DNA of 64,000 bases, from the NCBI RefSeq assembly GCF_014650115.1, contig NZ_BMUI01000015.1, positions 62,001-126,000 on the forward strand, given 5' to 3'. Made by a program: the position numbers and the translations under genes. The notes beneath the pieces are model-generated. The model ran no database searches. It was given only the letters and a program-made list of their open reading frames with translations, and was not told the origin of the DNA. The number at the start of each line of letters is the position of its first letter. The first letter of the stretch is position 1. This document shows, piece by piece, positions 39,111-47,629 of this stretch. This DNA comes from Streptomyces olivaceoviridis (GTDB lineage Bacteria; Actinomycetota; Actinomycetes; Streptomycetales; Streptomycetaceae).

Positions 39111-40196
39111 ATCAACGCCATACGCAAGACCCTGACCGCCACCGCCGTCGTCGGTGCCGTCCTCGCGGGCTCCGCCGCCTGCGGAACGGTGGAGCAGCTG
39201 TCCGCCGGCAAGAAGCTCGACCGGGCCTTCGAGGAGCTGGGCAAGAAGCACAGGCTCTCCTTCGAGCTCGACGTGGACACCGACGCCGCGACCCTGAAGG
39301 CGCTGGACGCCGAGTCCGACCCCGCGCCCGGCGAGGAGATCCCGGACGAGGCCGCCGACCTGATCAGCGACGCGAAGATCACGATGACCGTGGAGTCGAA
39401 GAAGCCGCTCGCCGAGTCCGGCGAGAAGGACCTCGTCGGCATGGCCATGAAGGTCAGCACCCCCGACGGCGACCTCGCCGAGTACCGGGTGATCGGCGAC
39501 TACGTCTACGCCCGCGTCGACATGGACGCCATGGGCAGGATGTCGGGCAGCCCGGTGCCGTCCGCCGACGACCTGCCGCCGGAGGCCGGGGCGTTCAAGG
39601 CCGTCTTCGAGGGCAAGTGGGTGAAGTTCAGCACCAAGGAGATGGACAAGGCCGGCGGTGGGAACCAGGAGTCCGGGGGCGGCCCCGCGCCCGCGCCGTC
39701 CCTCGACGCCAAGACGCAGCAGAAGCTGGTGAAGGCGCTGCGCGACGTCGTCGCCCGCGAGGTGCGCTTCAAGACGGCCGGCGGCGGCGACGGCACCGAG
39801 CACGTCACCGCGACGGCGCCCTTCCGCACACTGGTCACCGAGCTGTTCGGCGAGCTGGGGCCGCTGACGAAGGACCTGCCGCCGGGCATGCAGCTGCCGA
39901 CGGACAAGGACCTGAAGGACGCGCCCAACGCCAAGGTGACGGCGGACTTCACCCTCAAGAACGGCGAGCTGTCCCAGGTGGACGTGGACCTCGCCAAGCT
40001 GGCCGAAACCGCCAAGGTCAAGAAGCTGGGCCTGACGCTGCGGATGAGCGAGGGCACCAGGCCCACCGCTCCGGCCGGCGCCACGAAGCTCGACCTGGGC
40101 GACCTCGTGCACGGCTTCCTCGGCGGGCCGCCGGTGGACGGCTCCGACATCGACACGAGCGGCCTCGACCAGGCTTTCCCGGAGGACGAGTTCTGA
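39111..40196 (+). CDS. Secreted lipoprotein with apparent ATC start codon
   Basis: About 361 residues. Reading from 39111 gives INAIRKTLTATAVVGAVLAG then SAACGTVEQL: a textbook lipoprotein signal with lipobox GSAAC. No ATG, GTG or TTG lies in frame between the upstream stop (39075-39077) and this signal; AGGAG (39100-39104) sits six bases before ATC 39111 (another ATC is at 39108). The first canonical start, GTG at 39189, falls after the lipid cysteine and would destroy the signal. The mature part is charged (Lys/Asp/Glu-rich) with a beta-sheet pattern resembling LprG/LolA-like lipid carriers, but I do not recognise a family with certainty. Confidence 0.7.
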   Translation: MNAIRKTLTATAVVGAVLAGSAACGTVEQLSAGKKLDRAFEELGKKHRLSFELDVDTDAATLKALDAESDPAPGEEIPDEAADLISDAKITMTVESKKPLAESGEKDLVGMAMKVSTPDGDLAEYRVIGDYVYARVDMDAMGRMSGSPVPSADDLPPEAGAFKAVFEGKWVKFSTKEMDKAGGGNQESGGGPAPAPSLDAKTQQKLVKALRDVVAREVRFKTAGGGDGTEHVTATAPFRTLVTELFGELGPLTKDLPPGMQLPTDKDLKDAPNAKVTADFTLKNGELSQVDVDLAKLAETAKVKKLGLTLRMSEGTRPTAPAGATKLDLGDLVHGFLGGPPVDGSDIDTSGLDQAFPEDEF

Positions 40197-40314
40197 GGGA
40201 GGACTCCCCAGGTCCGGGCCCCCTGTGGTGAGGCGGACGGGCCTTGTCGGCACGGAGGCGACGAGGATGGGAACGGGTCCTCGTGGCGATCCTCACGGCA
40301 GCTCCGGACAGGCT

Positions 40315-40566
40315 CTAGTCGCAGATCCAGAGGTGCCAGTTCGTGGTCGTCGTTGACTGCTTGCACACGTGATCGGGGAAGCCCTGGCCGGCCGCTTCGC
40401 GTTGGGCACGAGTGGCGAAGATGCCGGCGTCAACACACCCCGGGATGACCGGGGTGGACGACGTGCCGGCGACGGCCTCCGCGGGTACCGCCAGTACGGC
40501 GGCCGTAGCGCCGGCCAGGAGGCTGACGCTCAACGCCAGGCTGCTGAGCGTGAGTCGACCACGCAT
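40315..40566 (-). CDS. Small secreted protein of unknown function
   Basis: An 83-residue protein with a signal peptide (MRGRLTLSSLALSVSLLAGA, cleavage near AEAVAG) and a mature part of about 50 residues containing three cysteines (GCVDAG, HVCKQ, WICD) and a Trp-rich C-terminus. The ATG at 40566 has GAGAGG five bases upstream. I do not recognise the family. The odd cysteine number allows one disulfide and one free thiol or a dimer. It converges on the lipoprotein gene and is divergent from the SDR gene. Confidence 0.7.
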   Translation of the reverse strand: MRGRLTLSSLALSVSLLAGATAAVLAVPAEAVAGTSSTPVIPGCVDAGIFATRAQREAAGQGFPDHVCKQSTTTTNWHLWICD

Positions 40567-40812
40567 GGCTACCTCTCTATGGTCGAATCGGACCTGTAAC
40601 TCGGCCATACCGATGGGCCGTGTGACGAAGGCGAACGAGCAGTCCCGGAAGAGTTCGAAGAGAGGGCGATCTGAGCCTTCACGGCGTCGGCGGCGTCGTC
40701 GGCGGCGGCGGCGGCGGCGCCATCGGCTCGCATCCCGCGACCGCGCTGACGTGACATCCGCGGAAGATGTCCCTCCGAGTATGATAGATACGTATGAGCC
40801 TGGGCATGTTCT
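40567..40812. other. Intergenic region with GGC-repeat tract and SDR promoter candidate
   Basis: Bases 40678-40727 are a run of GGC/GTC triplets. A good -10 hexamer TATGAT (40780-40785) within AGTATGATAGATACGTATGA predicts transcription from about 40792 toward the SDR gene; the overlapping ATACGTAT is a perfect palindrome. No -35 with normal spacing is visible. Confidence 0.45.
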
Positions 40813-40887
40813 GAGGTGTGTCTTCGTCGGCCGGGCAATCGAAACACATGCACAGCCCGCATGGGTCGGCCGGGACGGACACACCTC
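40813..40887 (+). promoter_or_regulatory. Structured 5' leader of the SDR gene (candidate cis-regulatory RNA)
   Basis: GAGGTGTGTC (40813-40822) pairs perfectly with GACACACCTC (40878-40887), closing a 55-nt apex that carries two direct copies of GTCGGCCGGG and a possible inner GGGC/GCCC stem. The element ends 22 bases before the SDR start codon, so it lies inside the predicted mRNA leader. It matches no riboswitch class I know. Confidence 0.45.
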
Positions 40888-40908
40888 GTCGAGAACACTG
40901 GAGAAGTC

Positions 40909-41688
40909 GTGGATCTGCATCTCGCCGGCCGGCGCGCGGTGGTCACCGGAGCAAGCCGGGGCATCGGCCTCGCGGTCGCCCGGGCCCTGGCCGCGGAAGG
41001 CGCCTCGGTCGCCCTCGTCGCCCGGTCCGCAGGCCGTGCCGAGGAACAGGCCGCCCTGCTGCGCGAGGAGACCGGCGCCGAGGTCATCGCGGTCCCGGCC
41101 GACACCGGGGACGACACTTCGGTGGCGGAGATGGCCCGGGAGGTGCGGGAGCGGCTCGGTGGCGTGGACATCCTGGTGAACAACGCGGCCACCACCAACC
41201 CCGGGGCGTTCCCGGACGACGCCCTGGAAGCCGAGATCAACGTCAAGGTCCGTGGCTACCTGCGCTGCGTACGTGCTTTCGCGCCCGCCATGACCGAGCG
41301 GGGCTGGGGCAGGATCATCAATGTCAGCGGGCTGGCGACGCGGCAGAGCGGGTCGGTGACCGGCTCGGTACGCAACGCCGCCGTCGTCGCCATGACGAAG
41401 AATCTGGCGGACGAACTCGGGCCCCACGGGGTCAACGTGGTCTCCGTGCAGCCCGGCGCCACGCGGACCCGTACCTGGCTGGACAACCTGGCCAAGCAGG
41501 CGACCGCCACCGGACAGAGTCCAGCGGAGCTGGAGGAACGGGTCGCCGCGACCGTCTCCATCGGCCGGATCGTCGAACCGCACGAGGTGGCATCCGTGAT
41601 CGCCTTCCTGGCCAGCCCGCTCAGCGTGGCGGTCAACGGCGACACGGTGATCACGAGCGGTGGTGTCAAGGGGCCGATCTACTACTGA
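40909..41688 (+). CDS. SDR-fold protein lacking the catalytic YxxxK
   Basis: A 259-residue Rossmann protein with intact cofactor motifs TGASRGIG (15-22) and NNAA, and INVSG with the usual catalytic-region Ser. Where classical SDRs have Y-x3-K before the AAVVAMTK helix, this protein reads GSVRN, replacing both Tyr and Lys. The C-terminal GDTVITSGG matches the family. It may use a different mechanism, bind cofactor without catalysis, or belong to a divergent SDR branch. The GTG at 40909 has GGAG five bases upstream. It is preceded by an unusually structured leader. Confidence 0.85.
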   Translation: MDLHLAGRRAVVTGASRGIGLAVARALAAEGASVALVARSAGRAEEQAALLREETGAEVIAVPADTGDDTSVAEMAREVRERLGGVDILVNNAATTNPGAFPDDALEAEINVKVRGYLRCVRAFAPAMTERGWGRIINVSGLATRQSGSVTGSVRNAAVVAMTKNLADELGPHGVNVVSVQPGATRTRTWLDNLAKQATATGQSPAELEERVAATVSIGRIVEPHEVASVIAFLASPLSVAVNGDTVITSGGVKGPIYY

Positions 41689-42053
41689 GTCGACGCCGCG
41701 ACGCGGTTCGCTCGTGGAACATGTCACTCGCGAAGGGACGGCGGCACGTACCGAAGTGCTGCGCGCCGCCGGGCTGGTGAGCGAGCAGGAGACCGCCCCG
41801 CGATCGGGGTCCAGTTGGAGCTTGTGGGGCCGCCCCCCTGTGCCGGGGCACGAAACACCACGACGAGCCGCGGGGTGGTATGCCCGCGGCGGCTGGAACG
41901 AGGTGGCTGCCAACGCGGGCCGGAACGCCGGACCGGATGGCTCATGGCTCATCGACAGCCCACACATGTTCGCCCCGTCGTCGAGGGCCGACGTCCTCTT
42001 CGCCGCGCTCCCCGACGGCACCTGCTACGAGTCCGGGCCGGCCACGGCCGCAA
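41689..42053. other. Intergenic region with a coding-like remnant
   Basis: No complete gene. One rightward frame (about 41875-42050) reads WYARGGWNEVAANAGRNAGP and then GSWLIDSPHMFAPSSR and FAALPDGTCYESGP, with protein-like composition, but it lacks a convincing start and runs into the terminator. It may be the end of a deleted gene; I do not recognise it. Confidence 0.4.
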
Positions 42054-42098
42054 GGGAAGGACCCCTGCCAGGCGGTCGGCCAGGCAGGGGTCCTTCCC
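42054..42098. terminator. 16-bp perfect hairpin terminator
   Basis: GGGAAGGACCCCTGCC (42054-42069) and GGCAGGGGTCCTTCCC (42083-42098) form a perfect 16-bp stem with a 13-nt loop, 28 bases from the stop of the leftward phosphoesterase gene. Confidence 0.9.
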
Positions 42099-42126
42099 TG
42101 TTCAGCGGGTGTCAGCCGGCAAACGG

Positions 42127-44877
42127 TCAGCCGTCGGACTCCGCCGACGGGATGTAGGCGCCGGGCACGTCGTTCGGGGCGTAGATCTTCTTCTCGCCGG
42201 GGTACGGGCGCGCCCAGTTGTGGGTCTGGTACCAGGTGAGGTGGTTCATCTGGGCCGGGTTGGCGTAGTCGGGGATGGCGTGGGTGCCGGTCAGGTGCTG
42301 CTTGGACTTCCAGGCGTCCCACGCGGCGGCGAGGGACTTCTTGTCGGCCGGCACCTTCGCCGACGGCACGGCCGCGGCCTTGGGGTCCTGCGGGGCGGGG
42401 GTGTCCACGCCGCAGGCCGGCGGGGTCTTCACACCGTCGGTCAGGGAAGTGCGGTTGGGCAGGGCGGTGAACGGCGTGTAGTCGGGGTGCCGGGTGAACG
42501 CGCCCCGCATGGGGGTGGCCGCGCTGTCCTTCTGGTTCATCGGGTGGATCCCGAGGATCTGCTCGATGGTGCGGATCATCGTGATCTGCGAGTAGTAGTG
42601 GCTGTCGACCGTGCCGTGCTGGGCCCAGGGGCTGATGATCTGGACCGGGGCGCGGTGGCCGTCGACGTGGTCCAGGCCGGCCTGGGAGTCGTCCTCGACG
42701 ACGAAGATCGCCGAGTCCTTCCAGTACTTGCTGTGCGAGATCTTGTCGATGATCTTGCCGGTGGCGAGGTCGTTGTCGGCGACCTGGGCGGCCGGGCTCG
42801 CCGGACCACCGGTGTGGTCGCTGGAGAGCCAGAACATGTTGAGGTTCGCCGGGCCGTTCTTCTCGAAGTCCTGCTTCCAGATCTCGTACCGGTACATGTC
42901 CGGGACGCTGGTGTCGAACTTCGGGAAGCCGGGCACCGAGACGCTGTTGAGCGACGGGATCGGCGAGGACGAGTTCAGCGGGTACGCGGTGGCCTGGCCG
43001 GTCGCGTCCATGTTCTTGGCGTCGCAGTACAGGTTCTGCCAGCTCGCGCCGGACGGCTTCGTCAGGAACTGCTGGAACTCGCCGAAGTTCCGCACGGACT
43101 TGCCGGCCGCCTGCGCGCCCGACCACAGGAAGCCGGTCTTCTGGTGGCCGAGGGCGTCGTCCTCGGTGTCGTAGCTGCGCTTGTACTCGCCGGCCGAGGA
43201 CTCGGTGTACTCGGGGTTGTCGGCCTGCATGAGCCAGTTGTGGCCCTCGGCGGAGTTGGTGCCGATGTCGTAGGTGTTGTCGTACAGCCCGAACTGCTCG
43301 GCCAGCGCGTGCTGGTTCGGCGTCACGTTCTCGCCGAACTGCGTCAGCGACGGGTCGCCGTTGCCCTCGGGGACGTCACCGAGGACCTGGTCGTAGGTGC
43401 GGTTCTCCTTGACGATCAGGAAGACGTGCTTGATCGTCGAGGCGTCGCCGATCCGCGTCGGGACCGGCTGCGCCTTGCCGTTGCCGTTGCCCTTGGCCAG
43501 CCGGACGGAGTTGGCGCTCCAGCCGTTCTGCTGGAAGACCTTGGCGGTCTGGGAGCGGATGACCCCGTCGCTGGGCAGGGTGAACTGCGTCAGGCTGGAG
43601 GTCGTGTCGTGGGTGCCGTGGCCGGCGCCGGCGGGTCGGCGCGCGTCGATGCCGCGGGTGTTGGAGACGACGACCTTCTTGCCCACGGTGGTGATCTCCG
43701 CGGGGAAGTAGTCCGTCGGGAGCAGGCCGATGTAGCTGACCGGCTCCTGCGCGGAGGTGTAGCGGTAGACGGCGACGGCGTTGGCGCGGCCGAGCGTCAC
43801 CAGCAGGTGGCCGTCGTCGGTGAGGGTCACCGCGTCGGGCTCGTAGCCGACCGAGGCCTCCGGCCACGGCTGGGTGGAGATGGTCTGGACGACCTTGTCC
43901 TTGGCGGTGTTGATGACCGACACGTTGTTGTCGGCGGTGTTGGTGACGAACACCGCGCCGCGCTGGGCGTACACGGCGGTCGGGTGCAGGCCGACGTCGA
44001 TGGTGCCGACGGCGGCGGACGGGTCGGCCAGGTCGATGACGCTGACCGTGCCGGTGGTGGTGGCGCCGGTCTTCGGGTCGGCCGGCACCTGGGTGCCGTA
44101 GGAGTTGAGCGTGGACTCGCCGGCCTTCGCGGGCCGTCCGCCCTCGTTGCTGACGTAGAGCTTGTCGCCGACGCGGGCCATGCCGCGCGGGGCGTTGCCC
44201 ACCGTCCAGCTCTGCTTGACGGTGCCGGTCGCCGCGTCGATCGCGACCACCCGGTTCTGGCCGTTGACCGCCGCGTACACGGTGGAGCCGTCGGCCGAGA
44301 ACACGGCCGCGGCGGCCAGGGCCTGCTTGCTGCCGTCGGCCGGGATCTTGACGGCCACCGGGTTGGCGAGGGTGCCGTCCGCGTTCACGGTGAACTTGGT
44401 GTAGCCGTCGAGCTGGCCGAGCCACAGCTGCTTGCCGTCGGGCGAGTACGTCGGGCCTTCCTGGCCCACGGCGTTGCTGCTGATGCGCAGGTCGTCGGCG
44501 GCGTTGGTGCCGACGCGCTGCGTGATCCGCCCCGTCGCGAGGTCGACGACGACCAGCGAGGCGTCGCCGTCGGTGACCGAGGCGACGAGGTGGCTGCCGT
44601 CCGGGCTGACCGTCGACGACATGATCTTGCCGTCGTTGACGACGAGGCGGTCACCGTACGGGGCGATGTACTGGTCGGCGGAGACGACCTGGCCCTTGTC
44701 GGTGACCTGGCCGACCTGCTCGGTGCCGAACTGGCGGGTTTCGGCGACGGCGGTGCCGGTGGCCAGGGCGGCCGTGGTGATGCATGCCGTGACCAGGGCG
44801 GCCCGGCGGCTGACACGTCTGCCCAGCAGGTCGTAGTACTTCTTCTCGGCCTGCCGACGGCGGCGTGTTATCTGCAT
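42127..44877 (-). CDS. Secreted beta-propeller/phosphoesterase (phospholipase C-like) fusion
   Basis: A 916-residue exported protein. An N-terminal signal (RRRRQAEKKYYD... hydrophobic core ending TAVAE) is followed by a YVTN-type seven-bladed propeller (residues about 50-430: MSSTVSPDGSHLVAS, VYAAVNGQNRVVAIDAATG, VFVTNTADNNVSVINTAKD). The second half is a phosphoesterase (PF04185) domain starting with IKHVFLIVKENRTYDQVLGD, with GHNWLMQADNPEY, and FVVEDDSQAGLDHVDGHRAP near its end, which carry the metal ligands. Homologs are called phospholipase C or acid phosphatase. The ATG at 44877 follows AAGGA. The gene lies 53 bp downstream of the ABC permease on the same strand. Confidence 0.88.
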   Translation of the reverse strand: MQITRRRRQAEKKYYDLLGRRVSRRAALVTACITTAALATGTAVAETRQFGTEQVGQVTDKGQVVSADQYIAPYGDRLVVNDGKIMSSTVSPDGSHLVASVTDGDASLVVVDLATGRITQRVGTNAADDLRISSNAVGQEGPTYSPDGKQLWLGQLDGYTKFTVNADGTLANPVAVKIPADGSKQALAAAAVFSADGSTVYAAVNGQNRVVAIDAATGTVKQSWTVGNAPRGMARVGDKLYVSNEGGRPAKAGESTLNSYGTQVPADPKTGATTTGTVSVIDLADPSAAVGTIDVGLHPTAVYAQRGAVFVTNTADNNVSVINTAKDKVVQTISTQPWPEASVGYEPDAVTLTDDGHLLVTLGRANAVAVYRYTSAQEPVSYIGLLPTDYFPAEITTVGKKVVVSNTRGIDARRPAGAGHGTHDTTSSLTQFTLPSDGVIRSQTAKVFQQNGWSANSVRLAKGNGNGKAQPVPTRIGDASTIKHVFLIVKENRTYDQVLGDVPEGNGDPSLTQFGENVTPNQHALAEQFGLYDNTYDIGTNSAEGHNWLMQADNPEYTESSAGEYKRSYDTEDDALGHQKTGFLWSGAQAAGKSVRNFGEFQQFLTKPSGASWQNLYCDAKNMDATGQATAYPLNSSSPIPSLNSVSVPGFPKFDTSVPDMYRYEIWKQDFEKNGPANLNMFWLSSDHTGGPASPAAQVADNDLATGKIIDKISHSKYWKDSAIFVVEDDSQAGLDHVDGHRAPVQIISPWAQHGTVDSHYYSQITMIRTIEQILGIHPMNQKDSAATPMRGAFTRHPDYTPFTALPNRTSLTDGVKTPPACGVDTPAPQDPKAAAVPSAKVPADKKSLAAAWDAWKSKQHLTGTHAIPDYANPAQMNHLTWYQTHNWARPYPGEKKIYAPNDVPGAYIPSAESDG

Positions 44878-44930
44878 GTGTCATTCCTTGGGGAATCGGA
44901 GGAGTTGGGGGGTGGCCGGAGAGGAAGAGT

Positions 44931-46328
44931 TCAGGGGGTCCGGGAGTCCGGGGAAGTGGAGAGCAGGTCGACGTTGCCGTCGAACTGCCACAGCGGGTTC
45001 GGTGCGTCTCCGGTGGAGGTCCGCACCACGAAGTAGCCGTTCACTTCCTTCGGTCCGTCGCCGTCGGCGACGAACCGCCCGTCCGCGGTGATGTCGAGCT
45101 GGTAGACGGCCGACCCGGTGGCCGCGACACCCGGCAGGTGCCAGGAGACGACGCATCGCCAGTCGTTGCCCGGGCCCTGGGCGCCGTCCTGGACGCCGGC
45201 CTTGGTGCACGCCGCCGAGGTCCTCAACTGCGCCTCGGTGACGGCGGGCCGGTGGAGCTGCTCGGTCTGAAGGCGGTACAGGTGGGCGAACTCCGTGGCG
45301 AGCGAGCGCTGCACCTTGGCCTGCTCGATGCCGGAGCCCGTGGCCGTGGTCGTCGCCGCCACGACCGCGACCGTCACGCCGAGCAACGCGACGAGCGGCA
45401 GGGCGGCCGTGGTGACCGCGCGGCGCGCCGAGCCGTCGTCGGTGGGGTTGGTGAAGTCGCGCCGCAGGAAGAGGACATAGGCCAGCACCGTCGCCGTGGC
45501 GGCCCACAGGAGACTGACAACGATGCCGATCAGGAGCGGGGTGAGCTGCGCCGGGCTGGTGAACAGGCCGTTCCAGGTGAGGAAGGCGTCGCCGGGCAGG
45601 GCGAGGCGTACGGCGACGGGGAGTGGCAGCATCTGGGCGAGCTGCATCGCCAGCGCGACGAGGGCGGGCAGCAGCAGCCCCATCGGGGAGCGGCCCAGTA
45701 CCACCGACCCGAGCAGGCCGATCCCGGCGAGGGCCAGGGTCGGGGCGAGCACACCGGCCCAGGCGGACAGGACGGTGCCGGCGGCGTCCCCCGGCGTGAG
45801 CAGGTGGCCGTCGAGGCCGACGAGCGGCTGGTTGCCGACGGCCGCCAGCCCGCCGACCGTGCTGGAGACGGCCAGCCCGGCCACGAGCAGCAGGATGACG
45901 GTGAGGCCGGCCAGTGCCTTCGCGGCGAAGATCCGCCGGGGCGAGCGGACGGCGACGAGGAGGTGGCGCCAGGTGCCGAGCCGGTCCTCGGAGGCGAACA
46001 CATCGCCGGCGACGACGGAGGTGAGCAGCGGGAGCGCCCAGGTTCCGGCGAAGCCGAGCGTCACCAGGGGGCCGGCCCATCCGGTGGCGTGCATCCAGCG
46101 GCCGAAGAGGGTGTCCGTGGGCAGCGTGCTCTGCGCGCTCACCCCGGCCACGAAGAGCGCCGGCGCGATCCAGCAGGCGAGGAGCAGCAGGCGGATCCGC
46201 CACTGGGAGAGGAGCTTGACGACTTCGAAGCGGTAGCTCCGGGCAACCGTGACACGGCCTGACGCGGTGATGTGCGCAGGGGGTGCGTCGGGGGCCGGGG
46301 ACGTGGTCGGGCTTGCGGTGGCGGTCAT
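44931..46328 (-). CDS. ABC-2 type exporter permease with C-terminal extracytoplasmic domain
   Basis: A 465-residue permease with six main hydrophobic helices in the first 330 residues (LLLLACWIAPALFVAGV, FAAKALAGLTVILLLVAGLA, LLPALVALAMQLAQMLPLP and others). Unlike typical ABC-2 permeases it ends with about 130 residues of soluble sequence after the last helix, including a Cys pair (AACTKAG, WRCVVSW) and a beta-strand-rich stretch. This tail should face outside and may bind the substrate or a partner. The start overlaps the ATPase stop (ATGA). Substrate unknown. Confidence 0.85.
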   Translation of the reverse strand: MTATASPTTSPAPDAPPAHITASGRVTVARSYRFEVVKLLSQWRIRLLLLACWIAPALFVAGVSAQSTLPTDTLFGRWMHATGWAGPLVTLGFAGTWALPLLTSVVAGDVFASEDRLGTWRHLLVAVRSPRRIFAAKALAGLTVILLLVAGLAVSSTVGGLAAVGNQPLVGLDGHLLTPGDAAGTVLSAWAGVLAPTLALAGIGLLGSVVLGRSPMGLLLPALVALAMQLAQMLPLPVAVRLALPGDAFLTWNGLFTSPAQLTPLLIGIVVSLLWAATATVLAYVLFLRRDFTNPTDDGSARRAVTTAALPLVALLGVTVAVVAATTTATGSGIEQAKVQRSLATEFAHLYRLQTEQLHRPAVTEAQLRTSAACTKAGVQDGAQGPGNDWRCVVSWHLPGVAATGSAVYQLDITADGRFVADGDGPKEVNGYFVVRTSTGDAPNPLWQFDGNVDLLSTSPDSRTP

Positions 46329-47347
46329 CGACCGGTCTCCTGCTGCTGGGCGTCGGACTTCTGCGGGGCACCGGCGCCGTCCTGCCGCGGGGCGCCGGAC
46401 ATCTGCGGGGCGCCGGACTTCTGCTGCTCGGTCAGGGCCAGGAACGCCGCCTCCAACGGGGAGACGACCGGGGCGAGTTCGCGCAGGGCGATGCCCTCGT
46501 GGACGAGCCGCACCACCAGGTCGTCGAGGGCGGGCACCAGCGCGCGCAGCACGAGCGCCTCTCCGCCCTGGCGTCCCGCGGTGTCGTCGGCCAGGCGGAT
46601 TCCCGGCGCGTCGGCGGCCAGCCGGCGTGCGCGCTCCGGGTCGGACGTGACCAGCCGGTAGTCGAGTTCACGGTGTTCGGCGGCCAGTTTGCCCAGCGGC
46701 CCGGAGAAGACGATCCGTCCGGTGGCGAGGATGGTGACCTCGGAGCACAGGGCCTCCAGGTCGTCCATCCGGTGGCTGGAGAGCACGACGCTCGTGCCCT
46801 CGCGAGCGAGCCGGGTGAGGACACCGTGGACGTGCTTCTTCCCGGCCGGGTCGAGGCCGTTGGAGGGCTCGTCCAGGATGAGCAGCCGCGGCCGGGTGAG
46901 CAGGGCCGCGGCGAGGCCGAGCCGTTGCCGCATGCCCAGGGAGAAGCCGCGGGTGCGCTCGTCGGCGACGTCCGTGAGCCCGACCTGGCCGAGGGCGTCG
47001 TCGATCCCCGCCGCCCGCGTGTCGTCGCCGCGCAGAGCGGCGAGCGCGGCGAGGTTCTGCCGGGCGGTGAGTGAGGGGTACAGCCCCGGGCCGTCCACGA
47101 AGCCGGAGACGCCGCCGGGGGCCTCGAAGGCGCGGCCCACCGGTGTGCCGAGGATCTCCAGGCTGCCGCTGTCGGCCACGGCGAGGCCGAGAAGGAGGCC
47201 GAGCAGCGTCGTCTTGCCGGCCCCGTTGGGTCCGACCAGGCCGTGGATCTGTCCCCGCGCCACCTCCAGATCCACGCCGTCGAGCGCGACGACATCACCG
47301 AAGCACTTGGTGATGCCACGCGCCCGGATCGCGAACTGTGCGTCCAT
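46325..47347 (-). CDS. ABC transporter ATP-binding protein
   Basis: A 340-residue ATPase. Walker A is GPNGAGKTT (39-47), the signature is FSLGMRQR (a common LSGGQ variant in ABC-2 drug/lantibiotic exporters), Walker B is LLILDEPSNGLDP, and the H-loop is VVLSSHRMDD. The C-terminal 40 residues hold a small repeat (SGAPQMSGAP, GAGAPQKSD) that looks like a disordered tail. The ATG at 47347 was chosen because AAGGGG lies upstream. It forms an exporter with the coupled permease, with the phosphoesterase gene downstream in the same direction. Confidence 0.92.
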   Translation of the reverse strand: MDAQFAIRARGITKCFGDVVALDGVDLEVARGQIHGLVGPNGAGKTTLLGLLLGLAVADSGSLEILGTPVGRAFEAPGGVSGFVDGPGLYPSLTARQNLAALAALRGDDTRAAGIDDALGQVGLTDVADERTRGFSLGMRQRLGLAAALLTRPRLLILDEPSNGLDPAGKKHVHGVLTRLAREGTSVVLSSHRMDDLEALCSEVTILATGRIVFSGPLGKLAAEHRELDYRLVTSDPERARRLAADAPGIRLADDTAGRQGGEALVLRALVPALDDLVVRLVHEGIALRELAPVVSPLEAAFLALTEQQKSGAPQMSGAPRQDGAGAPQKSDAQQQETGR

Positions 47348-47405
47348 GAGCCCCTTCTTTCGGAAAAGCCTCATGGACCCTAGGAAGCCCACACGACACC
47401 GACAG

Positions 47406-47536
47406 CGTTCCCCGGTTGAACGCTCAGGGAACGGAAAGCCAAACGCGAGTCAACTGGCGTCCGGAGCGCCTGCGGTCGTCCCCTTTGGGTGGTCTGACCG
47501 GACGTCAGCACGACGAGAACCGTTCTGTTCCCTGAG
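47406..47536. promoter_or_regulatory. Nested inverted repeats in the ABC/serine-protease divergent region
   Basis: CGTTCCC (47406-47412) pairs with GGGAACG (47427-47433), and CTCAGGGAAC (47423-47432) is matched as an exact 10-bp inverted copy by GTTCCCTGAG (47527-47536) some 95 bp away. The shared GGGAAC core between divergent genes suggests a looped operator or paired ECF-type promoters. Confidence 0.45.
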
Positions 47537-47629
47537 TGCACGGATCGTGCGGTCGCGGAACCGCCCGGACGGGCCTTCGCTCTTGCCGGGCGCAGGCAAC
47601 TGGCAGCTACCGAACCCGAGGAAGACCCC

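Noticed and set aside
41815..45036. 1073-residue plus-strand frame opposite the phosphoesterase gene
   Set aside because: It spans two opposite-strand genes and a perfect terminator hairpin, and its composition is that of a shadow.
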